Positions 43,226 to 51,308 of a DNA stretch of 64,000 nt are shown piece after piece. Location of the stretch: assembly GCA_046160305.1 (NCBI GenBank), contig JBJXGX010000272.1, forward strand, positions 47,779-111,778. The letters are read 5' to 3'. The number at the start of each line of letters is the position of its first letter. Position 1 is the stretch's first letter. This DNA comes from SHXR01 sp046160305. GTDB taxonomy: Bacteria > Pseudomonadota > Gammaproteobacteria > Burkholderiales > SG8-39. Both the position numbers and the translations under genes were made by a program. Under the pieces are notes generated by a model. It saw nothing but the letters and a program-made list of their open reading frames with translations. It did no database searches and was not told where the DNA came from.

Positions 43226-43888
43226 TCAGTCCATCGAATCCCGACCGCGTGGCACGTGCAGATGCGCAACACTGGCGTTGCGGCGGATGATTGCTCGGAC
43301 TTCCGCGGTGCCGATATTGAAACCCTTCACGAAAGCATTGACGCCGAAGGTCGCGTTGAGCGCCTTTGCGGCTTCGTCGGTCAGCGCAACCCCAACCGAC
43401 GGTACGCGCAGAGATCGACCGTTCGGCGTTAGCGGCAGGCTTAGGTTCGGCAGTGCTAGCGAGAACAACGGGATGCGGCCTACCACATCGCCATTCGCCA
43501 CGACGAGCCCGGTAAGCTTGGGGGTTCCTGTCGTATCGATCACAAAGTCAGAAAGCTCGACCCGAATCGACTCGGTAGAAAGCCTGAGTCCACCGAGGTG
43601 ATTGATCTCACCCCGTGCGCTTGCAGCATCGACCGCTCCGGACGAGATCGGAAAGTACGCACGCCCATCGACGAGCGCGGACAGACCAAGCGAATCCGCG
43701 GTCAAGCCAAGCGCTGTGAGCGCGCCGGCAAAATCCGAGCTCAGTGCGACCACCGTGACGTTACCAGCGAGTCGTACCGTGGGGGCGGCATGGACGGGCG
43801 CCGAAGCGAGTCCAAGCGACGCAGTCGCCCCGGCCAACAGAACGAAAGAGAGCAAGCGTCGACGCATCATTGAAAGAGTGTGGCTCAT
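43226..43888 (-). CDS. Hypothetical exported protein, second gene after the DUF4397 lipoprotein
   Basis: The ATG at 43888 follows CTGGAG by 6 bases. A signal peptide (about 1-33, ending A-P-V-H-A-A) precedes 185 residues rich in Val, Leu, Ser and Ala with alternating hydrophobicity, predicted beta: L-A-G-N-V-T-V-V-A-L-S-S-D-F-A-G-A-L, G-R-A-Y-F-P-I-S-S-G-A, I-P-L-F-S-L-A-L-P-N-L. No named domain is recognised. It starts 26 bases after the DUF4397 gene, so both should share the CarH-type promoter. Confidence 0.72.
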   Translation of the reverse strand: MSHTLSMMRRRLLSFVLLAGATASLGLASAPVHAAPTVRLAGNVTVVALSSDFAGALTALGLTADSLGLSALVDGRAYFPISSGAVDAASARGEINHLGGLRLSTESIRVELSDFVIDTTGTPKLTGLVVANGDVVGRIPLFSLALPNLSLPLTPNGRSLRVPSVGVALTDEAAKALNATFGVNAFVKGFNIGTAEVRAIIRRNASVAHLHVPRGRDSMD

Positions 43889-43913
43889 GTGATTCTCCAG
43901 GAGGGTGGGGTTT

Positions 43914-45392
43914 TCAGTTGTCTTCGAGAGCGATGATTTGGAAGTGACCGCCGCCTGTGCAGGGACCGGTTGCCACATTGAGGCAGCCAACGGCAAGGGC
44001 CGTCGTGACATCGCCCGCCATCAGCGTGAGACTGACACCCGGGATGGCGCTGGGACTTGTTGGCGGCGGCAACAGTGGCGTCACGCCGCCGGTCGGCACG
44101 ACGGCGACCCTGTAGGTGCCGGGCGCAAGGTCCAGATACCCTGTTGCATTCGGAAACGCGAGATCGGTCACCGGACGCAGCGCCACCGCTCCCGTTGCAT
44201 CCAGCACCACGACATCAACTGCCGGCGCGTCGGGCGAGAGGTGCAATACGCGCAATTTCGCGCGTCCCGCCGGTGGCGGCGTAAGGTCATCGGGGTAAGC
44301 CTGCAATCGAAGCGCCTGATTACCCACCCCGCCGAGTAGCCCGACGGCAAAGACGCTGACGTTCTGACGCATGGCGAGCGCCGCATCGAGCCCGATCGCC
44401 TCTGTCGACTGCGTATCGAGCGCGACCGAGGCGCGATAGTTTCCAGCCATCACCGCCTGAAAGTTCGACGACATCCCGAACATCACGTCCGGTGCAACGA
44501 GATTGCCCGCATCGAGCGGCGCTCCGGGCGCTCGGAGGTAGACATCCACTGTCGGCGTGTTGGGGGAGAAGTGACCTACCCGCACCTGTGCGCGCTGGTC
44601 GGTCACCTCAAAGGCATTCGCGCCCTTTGGTACAGCGAGGAGCGAAATGGGCGATGCGGAATCTTTGGACGGAATAGCTATCAGCAGCAGATCCGTTCCG
44701 GCCACGAGCGTGATCGGACCAGAATCGAAGGCCGCGGCCGTTTGGCCAGGGACGACAACGCGAACGCGATAGCTGCCGCCGGCAACCTCGAGCGCCCGTT
44801 GACCCGACGCCGGCGCTGCTTGTCGATACGCAAGGGCCGGTATCGTAGGGGACGCGGGCAGCGCATCCGCCGGAGCCGTAACAAAAATGTTGACTGCGGG
44901 CACTCCCGGTGCGCCATGGACGACCCGGATTTTTACATTGCCCGCCTGCGGCGAATTGCCCTCGTCCTCGATCAGTAGCGCACCGATCGCCTGATCAGCT
45001 GGCGTACCGGCAGTAGAGTTTCCGGCGGCGATCGCAACATAGTCACGATTCTGCGCCAACGGCACCGAGACATCGATGGCCGAGGTGGCTGTTCCGGCCG
45101 GATTGATCTGAATGCGCGTGGTGCCCGACGCCACACCGGCAGCGCTCGAAGCCTCGCGGAAGCTGACACCTTGGAATGCGCTCGCCCCGTTGACTCGGAC
45201 GTCGACAGCACCGGTGTCGGCGGAAGCGTGGACCGCGCGTAATTGTGTGTTTGATGCGCCGGACGCGACCGATGTTGTCGCGGGCGAAGAATCCTGACCT
45301 CCGCCACCGTCTCCTGAGCTGCATGCCGCCCCGAGCAACGCAAGGCACAGCGTGCCCACGAGGGAGGGAAGTGAGTGTTTCATGCCGTACAT
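43914..45392 (-). CDS. DUF4397-repeat lipoprotein, divergent from the photoreceptor gene
   Basis: The start at 45392 follows AAGGAG by 5 bases. A lipobox L-G-A-A-C at about residues 20-24 is followed by a Ser/Gly linker and at least three DUF4397 units, each with the pattern R-V-x-H-x-S/A-P-x-x-P-x-V-D-V-x-V (R-A-V-H-A-S-A-D-T-G-A-V-D-V, R-V-V-H-G-A-P-G-V-P-A-V, R-V-G-H-F-S-P-N-T-P, R-V-L-H-L-S-P-D-A-P). The units are immunoglobulin-like, on the cell surface or in the periplasm. A long untranslated leader of about 270 bases separates it from its promoter. Confidence 0.88.
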   Translation of the reverse strand: MYGMKHSLPSLVGTLCLALLGAACSSGDGGGGQDSSPATTSVASGASNTQLRAVHASADTGAVDVRVNGASAFQGVSFREASSAAGVASGTTRIQINPAGTATSAIDVSVPLAQNRDYVAIAAGNSTAGTPADQAIGALLIEDEGNSPQAGNVKIRVVHGAPGVPAVNIFVTAPADALPASPTIPALAYRQAAPASGQRALEVAGGSYRVRVVVPGQTAAAFDSGPITLVAGTDLLLIAIPSKDSASPISLLAVPKGANAFEVTDQRAQVRVGHFSPNTPTVDVYLRAPGAPLDAGNLVAPDVMFGMSSNFQAVMAGNYRASVALDTQSTEAIGLDAALAMRQNVSVFAVGLLGGVGNQALRLQAYPDDLTPPPAGRAKLRVLHLSPDAPAVDVVVLDATGAVALRPVTDLAFPNATGYLDLAPGTYRVAVVPTGGVTPLLPPPTSPSAIPGVSLTLMAGDVTTALAVGCLNVATGPCTGGGHFQIIALEDN

Positions 45393-45667
45393 TTCATCTC
45401 CTTGTTGAAGTGGCGGCGCTACTTCACGTCACGCCGCACGATATCGATAACAGTAATGCCGACGATTAAAGACACCGCTCGGCACACGCTCTAGACGAAT
45501 GCGAAGCGAAATAGTTTCTTCTTTTCCGCGTGGAGCTCTACCGCTAGAGCGACCGACGCTGCATAACGGCCGTGGTCGCTGAGCGCAAGTAGAGTCCGAC
45601 GCTGCCGCTGTTCCAAGGTCCGATGAGTCCTTCAGCTTGACCGAATGAGCAACTTCATTTTTTAAGA
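45393..45667 (-). other. Long untranslated leader of the DUF4397 transcript
   Basis: This stretch has no recognisable gene. It should be transcribed leftward from the promoter at 45668-45695. It holds an inverted repeat GCTCTA-N4-TAGAGC near 45531-45556. I looked for a cobalamin riboswitch core because the neighbouring regulator uses B12, and did not find one. A leader this long often carries regulation, but none is identifiable by eye. Confidence 0.4.
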
Positions 45668-45695
45668 AGTATAAGTTCTGTACAAGTTTTGTCAA
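45668..45695 (-). promoter_or_regulatory. Sigma-70 promoter overlapped by three CarH-type 11-bp direct repeats
   Basis: On the minus strand TTGACA (complement of 45690-45695), a 16-base spacer and TATACT (complement of 45668-45673) form a near-consensus promoter reading toward the DUF4397 gene. On the plus strand the same bases read AGTATA, TGTACA, TGTCAA at 45668, 45679 and 45690, exactly 11 bases apart. CarH binds three 11-bp direct repeats of type T-n-T-A-C-A covering a promoter. A bound CarH tetramer would block both promoter boxes in the dark. Confidence 0.72.
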
Positions 45696-45789
45696 CTTCT
45701 ATTTTTGCGAGGATATCCGGGATATTGTGACTGCATGTATTCAATAATTGTAGAGATTATGATGAAGCTCTTTACTTTATGTTTTTTGT

Positions 45790-45806
45790 TGTATAATATT
45801 TGTACA
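45790..45806 (+). promoter_or_regulatory. CarH-type operator and -10 box in front of the photoreceptor gene
   Basis: TGTATA at 45790 and TGTACA at 45801 are again 11 bases apart in the same orientation. The first overlaps a consensus TATAAT (45792-45797) that would serve as -10 for the photoreceptor operon, whose ATG is at 45835. The arrangement predicts autorepression in the dark. The -35 region is weak, so an activator or ECF sigma factor may also take part. Confidence 0.65.
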
Positions 45807-45834
45807 TGTTAAGAACGGGGCTTTGGTCATCGTA

Positions 45835-46755
45835 ATGTCTACCAAGAGCGACACGGAGCTCAACGGCGAGGTCTTCCCGATTCGCACGGTTTCGACTCTC
45901 ACAGGCGTAAACGCCATCACGCTGCGTGCCTGGGAGCGGCGCTACGGACTCGTCAAGCCGATACGCACAGCAGGTGGGCATCGTGTCTACACGCGCGCGG
46001 ACATCGACAGCATTCACAAGATCCTGGCTCTCGTTGAGAACGGCGTCGCTATCGGCCGCGTGACCGATGCACTGCCCACGCGCGCGGTCGCCGCCAAGCG
46101 CGGAGGCGACCGTGGACAGTGGGAGCGCGATCGCGAGCAGGTGTTCGCGGCGATCGCGCAGTTTGACGAAGCGAGACTCGAAGCGCTCTATAACGAGCTG
46201 CTATCCCTGCACCCGATGGAGCGCGTCACGCATGAAGTCCTCATGCCGGTGTTTCGCGCCTTGGGTGAGCATTGGCAGACCGGCGTGGGCGGCATCGCCG
46301 AAGAGCACTTTTTAGGTGTTTTCTTGCGCAACAAGCTGGGCGCACGCTACCACCATCGCGGCACCGGAACCGCCGGGCCGAAACTTCTGCTTGCCTGCCT
46401 GCCGGGCGAGCAGCACGAAACGGGCCTCCTGCTGTTTGGCCTTGCCGCCCACGATCACGGTTTTCGTCTGGTGCTGCTTGGCGCCGATATGCCGCTTAAA
46501 GCGGTTAACTACGCGGCCCGCCGTTCGCAATCGGGCGCGATCATCCTGTCGGGTTCGGCCGACGTAAAGCCGGCGGTGTTCGAGAACGACCTTCCCCGCC
46601 TGGTTCGCACTGCCGACGTACCGGTGTTCCTGGGCGGACCTGCTTCGGTGCGCTATCGCGACGGCATCGTCGCGGCAGGCGCCGAGCCACTGGGCAGCGA
46701 TGTGGCCGCCGCCTTGCGGCGAATCCAAGTCACCCTCGCGTCTGCCGCGTCCTAG
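45835..46755 (+). CDS. carH: B12-dependent photoreceptor and MerR-family repressor, CarH/LitR class
   Basis: 306 residues: MerR DNA-binding domain (14-80; R-A-W-E-R-R-Y-G, G-G-H-R-V-Y), a four-helix bundle, and a Rossmann-like cobalamin domain from about 180. Residues known to hold adenosylcobalamin in Thermus CarH are all present: Trp147, Glu157-His158 in A-E-E-H-F, and the lower ligand His194 in the E-x-H-x-x-G motif at 192-197. Light breaks the cobalt-carbon bond, dissociates the tetramer and derepresses targets. TGTACA repeats lie on both sides. It is the first gene of an 11-gene run. Confidence 0.92.
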   Translation: MSTKSDTELNGEVFPIRTVSTLTGVNAITLRAWERRYGLVKPIRTAGGHRVYTRADIDSIHKILALVENGVAIGRVTDALPTRAVAAKRGGDRGQWERDREQVFAAIAQFDEARLEALYNELLSLHPMERVTHEVLMPVFRALGEHWQTGVGGIAEEHFLGVFLRNKLGARYHHRGTGTAGPKLLLACLPGEQHETGLLLFGLAAHDHGFRLVLLGADMPLKAVNYAARRSQSGAIILSGSADVKPAVFENDLPRLVRTADVPVFLGGPASVRYRDGIVAAGAEPLGSDVAAALRRIQVTLASAAS

Positions 46756-46789
46756 GCGCGCCGCGCACCCGATTCAACGGAGAGCATTC

Positions 46790-47845
46790 ATGGGCGTCGC
46801 CCAACTATCAGTAAATTGGACCGAACGGGGTTTGCTTCCCGACGGCGTCGTGCGCGCGGGCGTTCGTCGGCTGCTTCGCCAACGTCTCGCGGACATCGAC
46901 GCAGGCGACACGCAAGCCGCATCGGCACGTCTCGAAGCATTTCTCGCCGACATGCGAAACGCGCCGATCGCGCTGCTGCCTGCGAAGGCGAACGAGCAGC
47001 ACTACGAGGTTCCCGCGGCGTTCTATGGACTCGTGCTCGGCCGGCATCGCAAATACAGCTCTTGCTACTGGCCGGAGCATGTCTTGAATCTGGACGATGC
47101 CGAGGCGGCGGCGCTCGCGGCAACCTGCGAACGGGCGGGCCTGCAAGACGGCATGCGCGTGCTCGAGCTCGGTTGCGGCTGGGGATCCCTCACCTTGTGG
47201 ATGGCGCAGAATTTTCCGGCGAGCCAAATCACCGCGGTATCCAATTCGGCGTCGCAGCGCGAGCACATTCTTGCCGCAGCAGCGCTGCGCAATCTTGGCA
47301 ATGTCACCGTGCTCACCGGCGACATGAACGTGTTTGACACCACCGACCGGTTCGACCGCATCGTTTCGGTCGAAATGTTCGAACACATGCGCAACTGGCA
47401 GAAGCTCATTGAACGCGTGCACGGCTGGCTCGTTCCGGGCGGGCAGTTCTTCATGCATGTGTTCGTGCATCGCTCGGTTCCCTACGCGTTCGAGGAGAAG
47501 GATGCCAGCGACTGGATGAGCCGGCATTTCTTCTCAGGCGGCATGATGCCAAGCGATGACTTGGCGTTGCGCTGCCAGGCGCATCTGCAATTGGTGCGCA
47601 GATGGCGATGGGACGGCACACACTACGAGAAAACCGCCAATGCGTGGCTTGCGAACCTCGATGCACACCGCGACAGGGCCCTGCCGATTCTCGTTGACAC
47701 CTATGGCGCCGATGCGGGCGAGGTGTGGCTGCAGCGCTGGCGCATTTTCTTTATCGCGTGCGCCGAGTTATTCGGCCACGAACTCGGTCAGCAGTGGTGG
47801 GTCAGCCATTACCTGTTCGAGCGTCCGGCTGGCAGTCGGGCATGA
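46790..47845 (+). CDS. Cyclopropane-fatty-acyl-phospholipid synthase-like methyltransferase (first copy)
   Basis: 351 residues with the class I SAM motif V-L-E-L-G-C-G-W-G-S-L at 124-134 and the family's Q-H-Y-E-V-P near residue 70. Unlike Cfa it has V-F-V-H-R-S-V-P-Y-A-F and an S-H-Y-L-F-E-R end typical of the shorter UfaM-like subgroup, which methylates unsaturated fatty acyl chains on route to furan fatty acids in Rhodobacter. It starts 34 bases after carH with ACGGAGAG before the ATG, and overlaps the next gene by 4 bases. Confidence 0.85.
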   Translation: MGVAQLSVNWTERGLLPDGVVRAGVRRLLRQRLADIDAGDTQAASARLEAFLADMRNAPIALLPAKANEQHYEVPAAFYGLVLGRHRKYSSCYWPEHVLNLDDAEAAALAATCERAGLQDGMRVLELGCGWGSLTLWMAQNFPASQITAVSNSASQREHILAAAALRNLGNVTVLTGDMNVFDTTDRFDRIVSVEMFEHMRNWQKLIERVHGWLVPGGQFFMHVFVHRSVPYAFEEKDASDWMSRHFFSGGMMPSDDLALRCQAHLQLVRRWRWDGTHYEKTANAWLANLDAHRDRALPILVDTYGADAGEVWLQRWRIFFIACAELFGHELGQQWWVSHYLFERPAGSRA

Positions 47846-48405
47846 CGACGATGCGGATGGCCGGCAACGTCGTTGCCTTTCAGCTTGGCTGGTTTGCCTG
47901 CGTGCTCGGCGCGGCCAATGGATGGCCCGCGTTCGGCACCAGCGCGGCGATCGCAATCGTCTGCTGGCATTTGTCGCTCGCCACATATCCTCGCCCCGAA
48001 CTCATTCTGGTGATCATTGCGGCAGTCATCGGTGCGCTATGGGACAGCGTGCTGGTCGCACTGGGCTGGATCCAATATCCGCACGGCACGCTGATCGCAG
48101 GCGTGGCGCCGCACTGGATCATCGCACTATGGATGCTGTTCGCGACGACCCTCAATGTGAGCCTTGGATGGCTCAAACGAAGCGTCCCGATCGCCGCGAT
48201 ATTCGGTCTCATCGGCGGGCCCCTTGCGTACCTTGGCGGTGCGAAGCTCGATGCGCTCGTGCTCCTCGAACCAACCTTCGCGCTCGTGGCGCAGGCGATC
48301 GGATGGGCGGTGCTCACACCGCTGTTGCTGCGCATCGCGAATCGATTCAACGGCTTTGTGCCCGAACCGGCTCATACGCTTCGATCGGCGGGTAGCCATG
48401 CTTGA
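47842..48405 (+). CDS. DUF2878-family membrane protein
   Basis: The ATG at 47842 overlaps the stop of the methyltransferase gene (ATGA), fixing the start. The 187 residues form about five membrane helices: V-V-A-F-Q-L-G-W-F-A-C-V-L-G-A at 9-23, I-L-V-I-I-A-A-V-I-G-A-L-W-D-S, G-T-L-I-A-G-V-A-P-H-W-I-I-A-L-W, and I-G-W-A-V-L-T-P-L-L-L. The G-x-x-x-D-S and P-x-W-x-x-x-L-W motifs match DUF2878. Biochemical function is unknown; it recurs next to cfa-type and DUF1295 genes. Confidence 0.8.
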   Translation: MTTMRMAGNVVAFQLGWFACVLGAANGWPAFGTSAAIAIVCWHLSLATYPRPELILVIIAAVIGALWDSVLVALGWIQYPHGTLIAGVAPHWIIALWMLFATTLNVSLGWLKRSVPIAAIFGLIGGPLAYLGGAKLDALVLLEPTFALVAQAIGWAVLTPLLLRIANRFNGFVPEPAHTLRSAGSHA

Positions 48406-49177
48406 TTGGGGAGCCTTACTGCATTCGTTCGGCGCGATCGCAGCCCTTGCGGCGATCGGCTGGTTACTTGGCGTCATCAAACGCGACGTGAGCATCGTCG
48501 ACAGCCTCTGGTCGCTGTTCTTTCTGGCCGGTGGGTTCGTCTACGCGATCAGCGCGGATGCGAGCGGTCCGCGCGTCATGTTGATGCTCACGTTGGTGAC
48601 GCTTTGGGCGCTGCGCCTGTCGGTCTATCTCACATGGCGCAATTGGGGCGAGTCAGAGGATCGGCGCTATCAGGCGATCCGCGCCCGCAACGATCCCGGA
48701 TTCACATGGAAGAGCCTCTACCTCGTATTTGGCCTACAGGGCGTTCTTGCATGCATCATCGCCTTGACGCTATTCGCCGCACTCAGCGATCCCGGCCCCC
48801 TCGGTGTGCTCGACTACGCGGGCGCGACGCTGTGGGGGATCGGTTTCCTGTTTGAGACCATCGCCGACCGGCAACTCGCGCGCTTCAAAGCGGACGCGAC
48901 CCAACAGGGCAAGGTGCTGGACACCGGCCTCTGGCGCTATACGCGCCATCCGAACTATTTCGGTGAAGCGACACTCTGGTGGGGATTTTTTCTGCTTGCG
49001 CTCGGGGCGGGCGGCTGGTGGACATTGTTCGCGCCGCTGCTGATGACGTTTCTGCTGCTCAAAGTCTCCGGCGTCGCACTGCTTGAGGTGGACATTCACG
49101 AACGCCGCCCTGCGTATCGCGCCTATATCCATCGCACGAACGCTTTTGTACCGTGGCGACCGAGGGCGGACGCATGA
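48398..49177 (+). CDS. DUF1295-family membrane protein, steroid 5-alpha-reductase-like
   Basis: 259 residues. Six or seven membrane helices lead to the C-terminal signature of the ICMT/steroid-reductase superfamily: G-L-W-R-Y-T-R-H-P-N-Y-F-G-E-A-T-L-W-W at about 175-193, and late E-R-R-P-A-Y-R-A-Y. These residues bind NADPH or SAM in relatives, so it may reduce or methylate a lipid double bond. The start overlaps the previous stop by 8 bases, so translation is coupled. Confidence 0.88.
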   Translation: MLDWGALLHSFGAIAALAAIGWLLGVIKRDVSIVDSLWSLFFLAGGFVYAISADASGPRVMLMLTLVTLWALRLSVYLTWRNWGESEDRRYQAIRARNDPGFTWKSLYLVFGLQGVLACIIALTLFAALSDPGPLGVLDYAGATLWGIGFLFETIADRQLARFKADATQQGKVLDTGLWRYTRHPNYFGEATLWWGFFLLALGAGGWWTLFAPLLMTFLLLKVSGVALLEVDIHERRPAYRAYIHRTNAFVPWRPRADA

Positions 49178-49791
49178 ACGTCAAATGCCTCTTGCTGATG
49201 GCAGCCCTCCTGCCCGGCATCGCGCTTGCGAATTCCAACCAGGAATGGCGCTTTCGCGTGCTGATCGATGACGCCGAAGTGGGTACGCATACGTTTCGCG
49301 TCAACGCAGAAGCCGGAGAACGCCGCGTCGAGAGCGATGCACGCTTCAATGTGAAGGTCTGGTTCATCAATGCGTACACCTATACCCATCAGGCGCGCGA
49401 GCGTTGGCAAGGCGAGTGCCTGCAGGATATCGAGGCACGCACCGATGACAACGGCGCGAAAAAATCCGTGCGCGGTGCGCGCAGCGGTGCGCACTTCGCA
49501 CTCGACAATGAACGCATGCCCGCCTGCCTGATGAGCTTCGCCTACTGGAATCCGGTGATCCTCAAACAGACGCGCCTGCTTAATGCCCAGACCGGTGAGC
49601 TGACCGACGTTCGCATCGAGCCGCTTGGCGAGGAAAGTATCCAGGTCCGCGGCACACCAACCAGTGCCCGTCGCTATGCGCTGCACGCGCCCAAGTTCCG
49701 CATCGATCTTTGGTACGTATCGGACTCGCAATGGGTGCGCCTGGAGTCACGTACCGACAGCGGCCGCATGTTGCGCTACTTCATTCAGTGA
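49174..49791 (+). CDS. DUF6134-like exported protein
   Basis: The ATG at 49174 overlaps the previous stop (ATGA). A signal peptide (1-19, ending G-I-A-L-A) is followed by a beta-rich protein of about 185 residues: W-R-F-R-V-L-I-D-D-A-E-V-G-T-H-T-F-R-V near the start, C-L-M-S-F-A-Y-W-N-P and W-V-R-L-E-S-R-T-D-S-G-R-M-L-R-Y near the end. This matches small periplasmic barrel-like proteins that occur with lipocalin and CFA genes. A lipid-transfer role is possible, but is inference. Confidence 0.75.
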   Translation: MNVKCLLLMAALLPGIALANSNQEWRFRVLIDDAEVGTHTFRVNAEAGERRVESDARFNVKVWFINAYTYTHQARERWQGECLQDIEARTDDNGAKKSVRGARSGAHFALDNERMPACLMSFAYWNPVILKQTRLLNAQTGELTDVRIEPLGEESIQVRGTPTSARRYALHAPKFRIDLWYVSDSQWVRLESRTDSGRMLRYFIQ

Positions 49792-49804
49792 ATCGGATCT
49801 GTCC

Positions 49805-50359
49805 ATGACCAACCCAAGACGATTGAGCGCCACGATGCTCGCATCGCTCGCTCTCCTCACCGGCTGCCAGAGTGCGCCGATGCCACCCATTACGACTGTT
49901 CCACATGTCGATCTTGCGCGGTTCATGGGGGATTGGTATGTGATCGCCAGCATCCCGACGTTCATCGAGAAAGGCGCGCATAACGCCATCGAGTCGTATC
50001 GCCTCGACGAGGACGGGACGATCGCAACGACGTTCACCTTCCGCGCCGGCAGCTTCGATGGACCTGAGAAGCGCTACACCCCGCGCGGTTTCATCCGAGA
50101 CCGCTCGTCGAATGCGATCTGGGGCATGCAGTTCATCTGGCCGATCAAGGCCGACTACCGGATCGTTTATCTGAACGCCGATTACTCCCAAACCGTGATC
50201 GGTCGAGAAAATCGCGACTATCTGTGGATCATGGCGCGCTCACCGAACATGGCGCCATCCGACTATGCCCGCGCCGTCGAGTTCGCCCGCCAGGAAGGCT
50301 ACGACGTCAGCAAGATCCAGATCGTTCCGCAACGCTGGCCGCAGGGAACGCAGGGCTAA
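49805..50359 (+). CDS. blc: Outer-membrane lipocalin Blc
   Basis: 184 residues with lipobox L-L-T-G-C (Cys21). The lipocalin signature R-F-M-G-D-W-Y-V-I-A is at 39-48, Y-R-I-V-Y-L-N-A-D-Y in the middle strands, and the motif Y-L-W-I-M-A-R-S-P at the end of the barrel. Blc binds lysophospholipids or fatty acids at the outer membrane under stress. It begins 13 bases after the DUF6134 gene. The first A-P after Cys gives no inner-membrane Asp signal. Confidence 0.93.
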   Translation: MTNPRRLSATMLASLALLTGCQSAPMPPITTVPHVDLARFMGDWYVIASIPTFIEKGAHNAIESYRLDEDGTIATTFTFRAGSFDGPEKRYTPRGFIRDRSSNAIWGMQFIWPIKADYRIVYLNADYSQTVIGRENRDYLWIMARSPNMAPSDYARAVEFARQEGYDVSKIQIVPQRWPQGTQG

Positions 50360-50363
50360 GCCG

Positions 50364-51308
50364 ATGAGAATCAAGCATTCGCGCGGCGGCATGAGCGCGT
50401 GGCACGGTCTGCTCGCCTGGGTCGACAACGCCACCGCCATGCCGGTCGCAGGCGCGCAGCGCCGTATCGATTGGACGCGCGTGATCCCTTTCATCGCGAT
50501 GCATGTCGCGTGTGTTGCGGTCGCATGGGTCGGCTGGAGTCCGACGGCATTGGCGGTCGCCATCGCGCTCTATGCGCTGCGCATGTTCGCGATCACCGGC
50601 TTCTATCACCGGTATTTCTCGCACAAGGCATTCTGTACCTCGCGCGCACTCCAATTGGTCTTCGCGATTCTCGGTGCGACGGCGATACAACGCGGGCCGC
50701 TCTGGTGGGCCTCGCAGCACCGCCATCATCACGCGCATGCGGACGACGAGGAGGATGCGCATTCGCCGCATCGCCATGGATTCGTTTGGGCGCACATGGG
50801 TTGGTTCCTCGCGCGCGAGAATTTCGCAACGCGCAGCGAACTGGTCAAAGACTTGGTGAAATTTCCGGAGCTGCGCTTTCTCGACCGGTTCGATGTGCTG
50901 GTCCCGATCGCGTTTGGCCTGCTGCTCTACGGCGCAGGCGAATGGCTCGCGTGGGCAGCACCGGCACTCGCGACCGATGGCGCGATGCTCCTCGTATGGG
51001 GATTCTGCATCTCGACCGTCGCCCTCTATCACGCGACGTTTACCGTGAACTCACTCGCGCACACCTTCGGCTGGCGGCGCTACCCAAGCCGTGATCGATC
51101 GCGCAACAGCCTATGGCTTGCTCTTCTCACCTTCGGAGAGGGATGGCACAACAACCACCATCACTTCCCCGGGTCGGTGCGCCAGGGCTTCTATCCATGG
51201 GAGATCGATTTGACGTACTACATGCTGCGCCTACTTGCGGCGACGGGCTTGATCTGGGATCTGCGCCAGGTGCCGGCCAGGATCCGCGACGCCCACCAGC
51301 GCGCATGA
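50364..51308 (+). CDS. Membrane fatty-acid desaturase (delta-9/stearoyl-CoA type)
   Basis: 314 residues with four membrane helices and the three His boxes of diiron desaturases: H-R-Y-F-S-H at 82-87, H-R-H-H-H at about 119-123, and H-N-N-H-H-H at 262-267. It inserts a cis double bond into acyl chains, creating the substrate on which cyclopropane synthase-like enzymes act. It starts 4 bases after blc and overlaps the FAD oxidoreductase gene by 4. Confidence 0.92.
   Translation: MRIKHSRGGMSAWHGLLAWVDNATAMPVAGAQRRIDWTRVIPFIAMHVACVAVAWVGWSPTALAVAIALYALRMFAITGFYHRYFSHKAFCTSRALQLVFAILGATAIQRGPLWWASQHRHHHAHADDEEDAHSPHRHGFVWAHMGWFLARENFATRSELVKDLVKFPELRFLDRFDVLVPIAFGLLLYGAGEWLAWAAPALATDGAMLLVWGFCISTVALYHATFTVNSLAHTFGWRRYPSRDRSRNSLWLALLTFGEGWHNNHHHFPGSVRQGFYPWEIDLTYYMLRLLAATGLIWDLRQVPARIRDAHQRA

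Noticed and set aside
45393..45834. A cobalamin riboswitch in the photoreceptor intergenic region
   Set aside because: The conserved B12-box and surrounding core are not present; the B12 link is through the protein.
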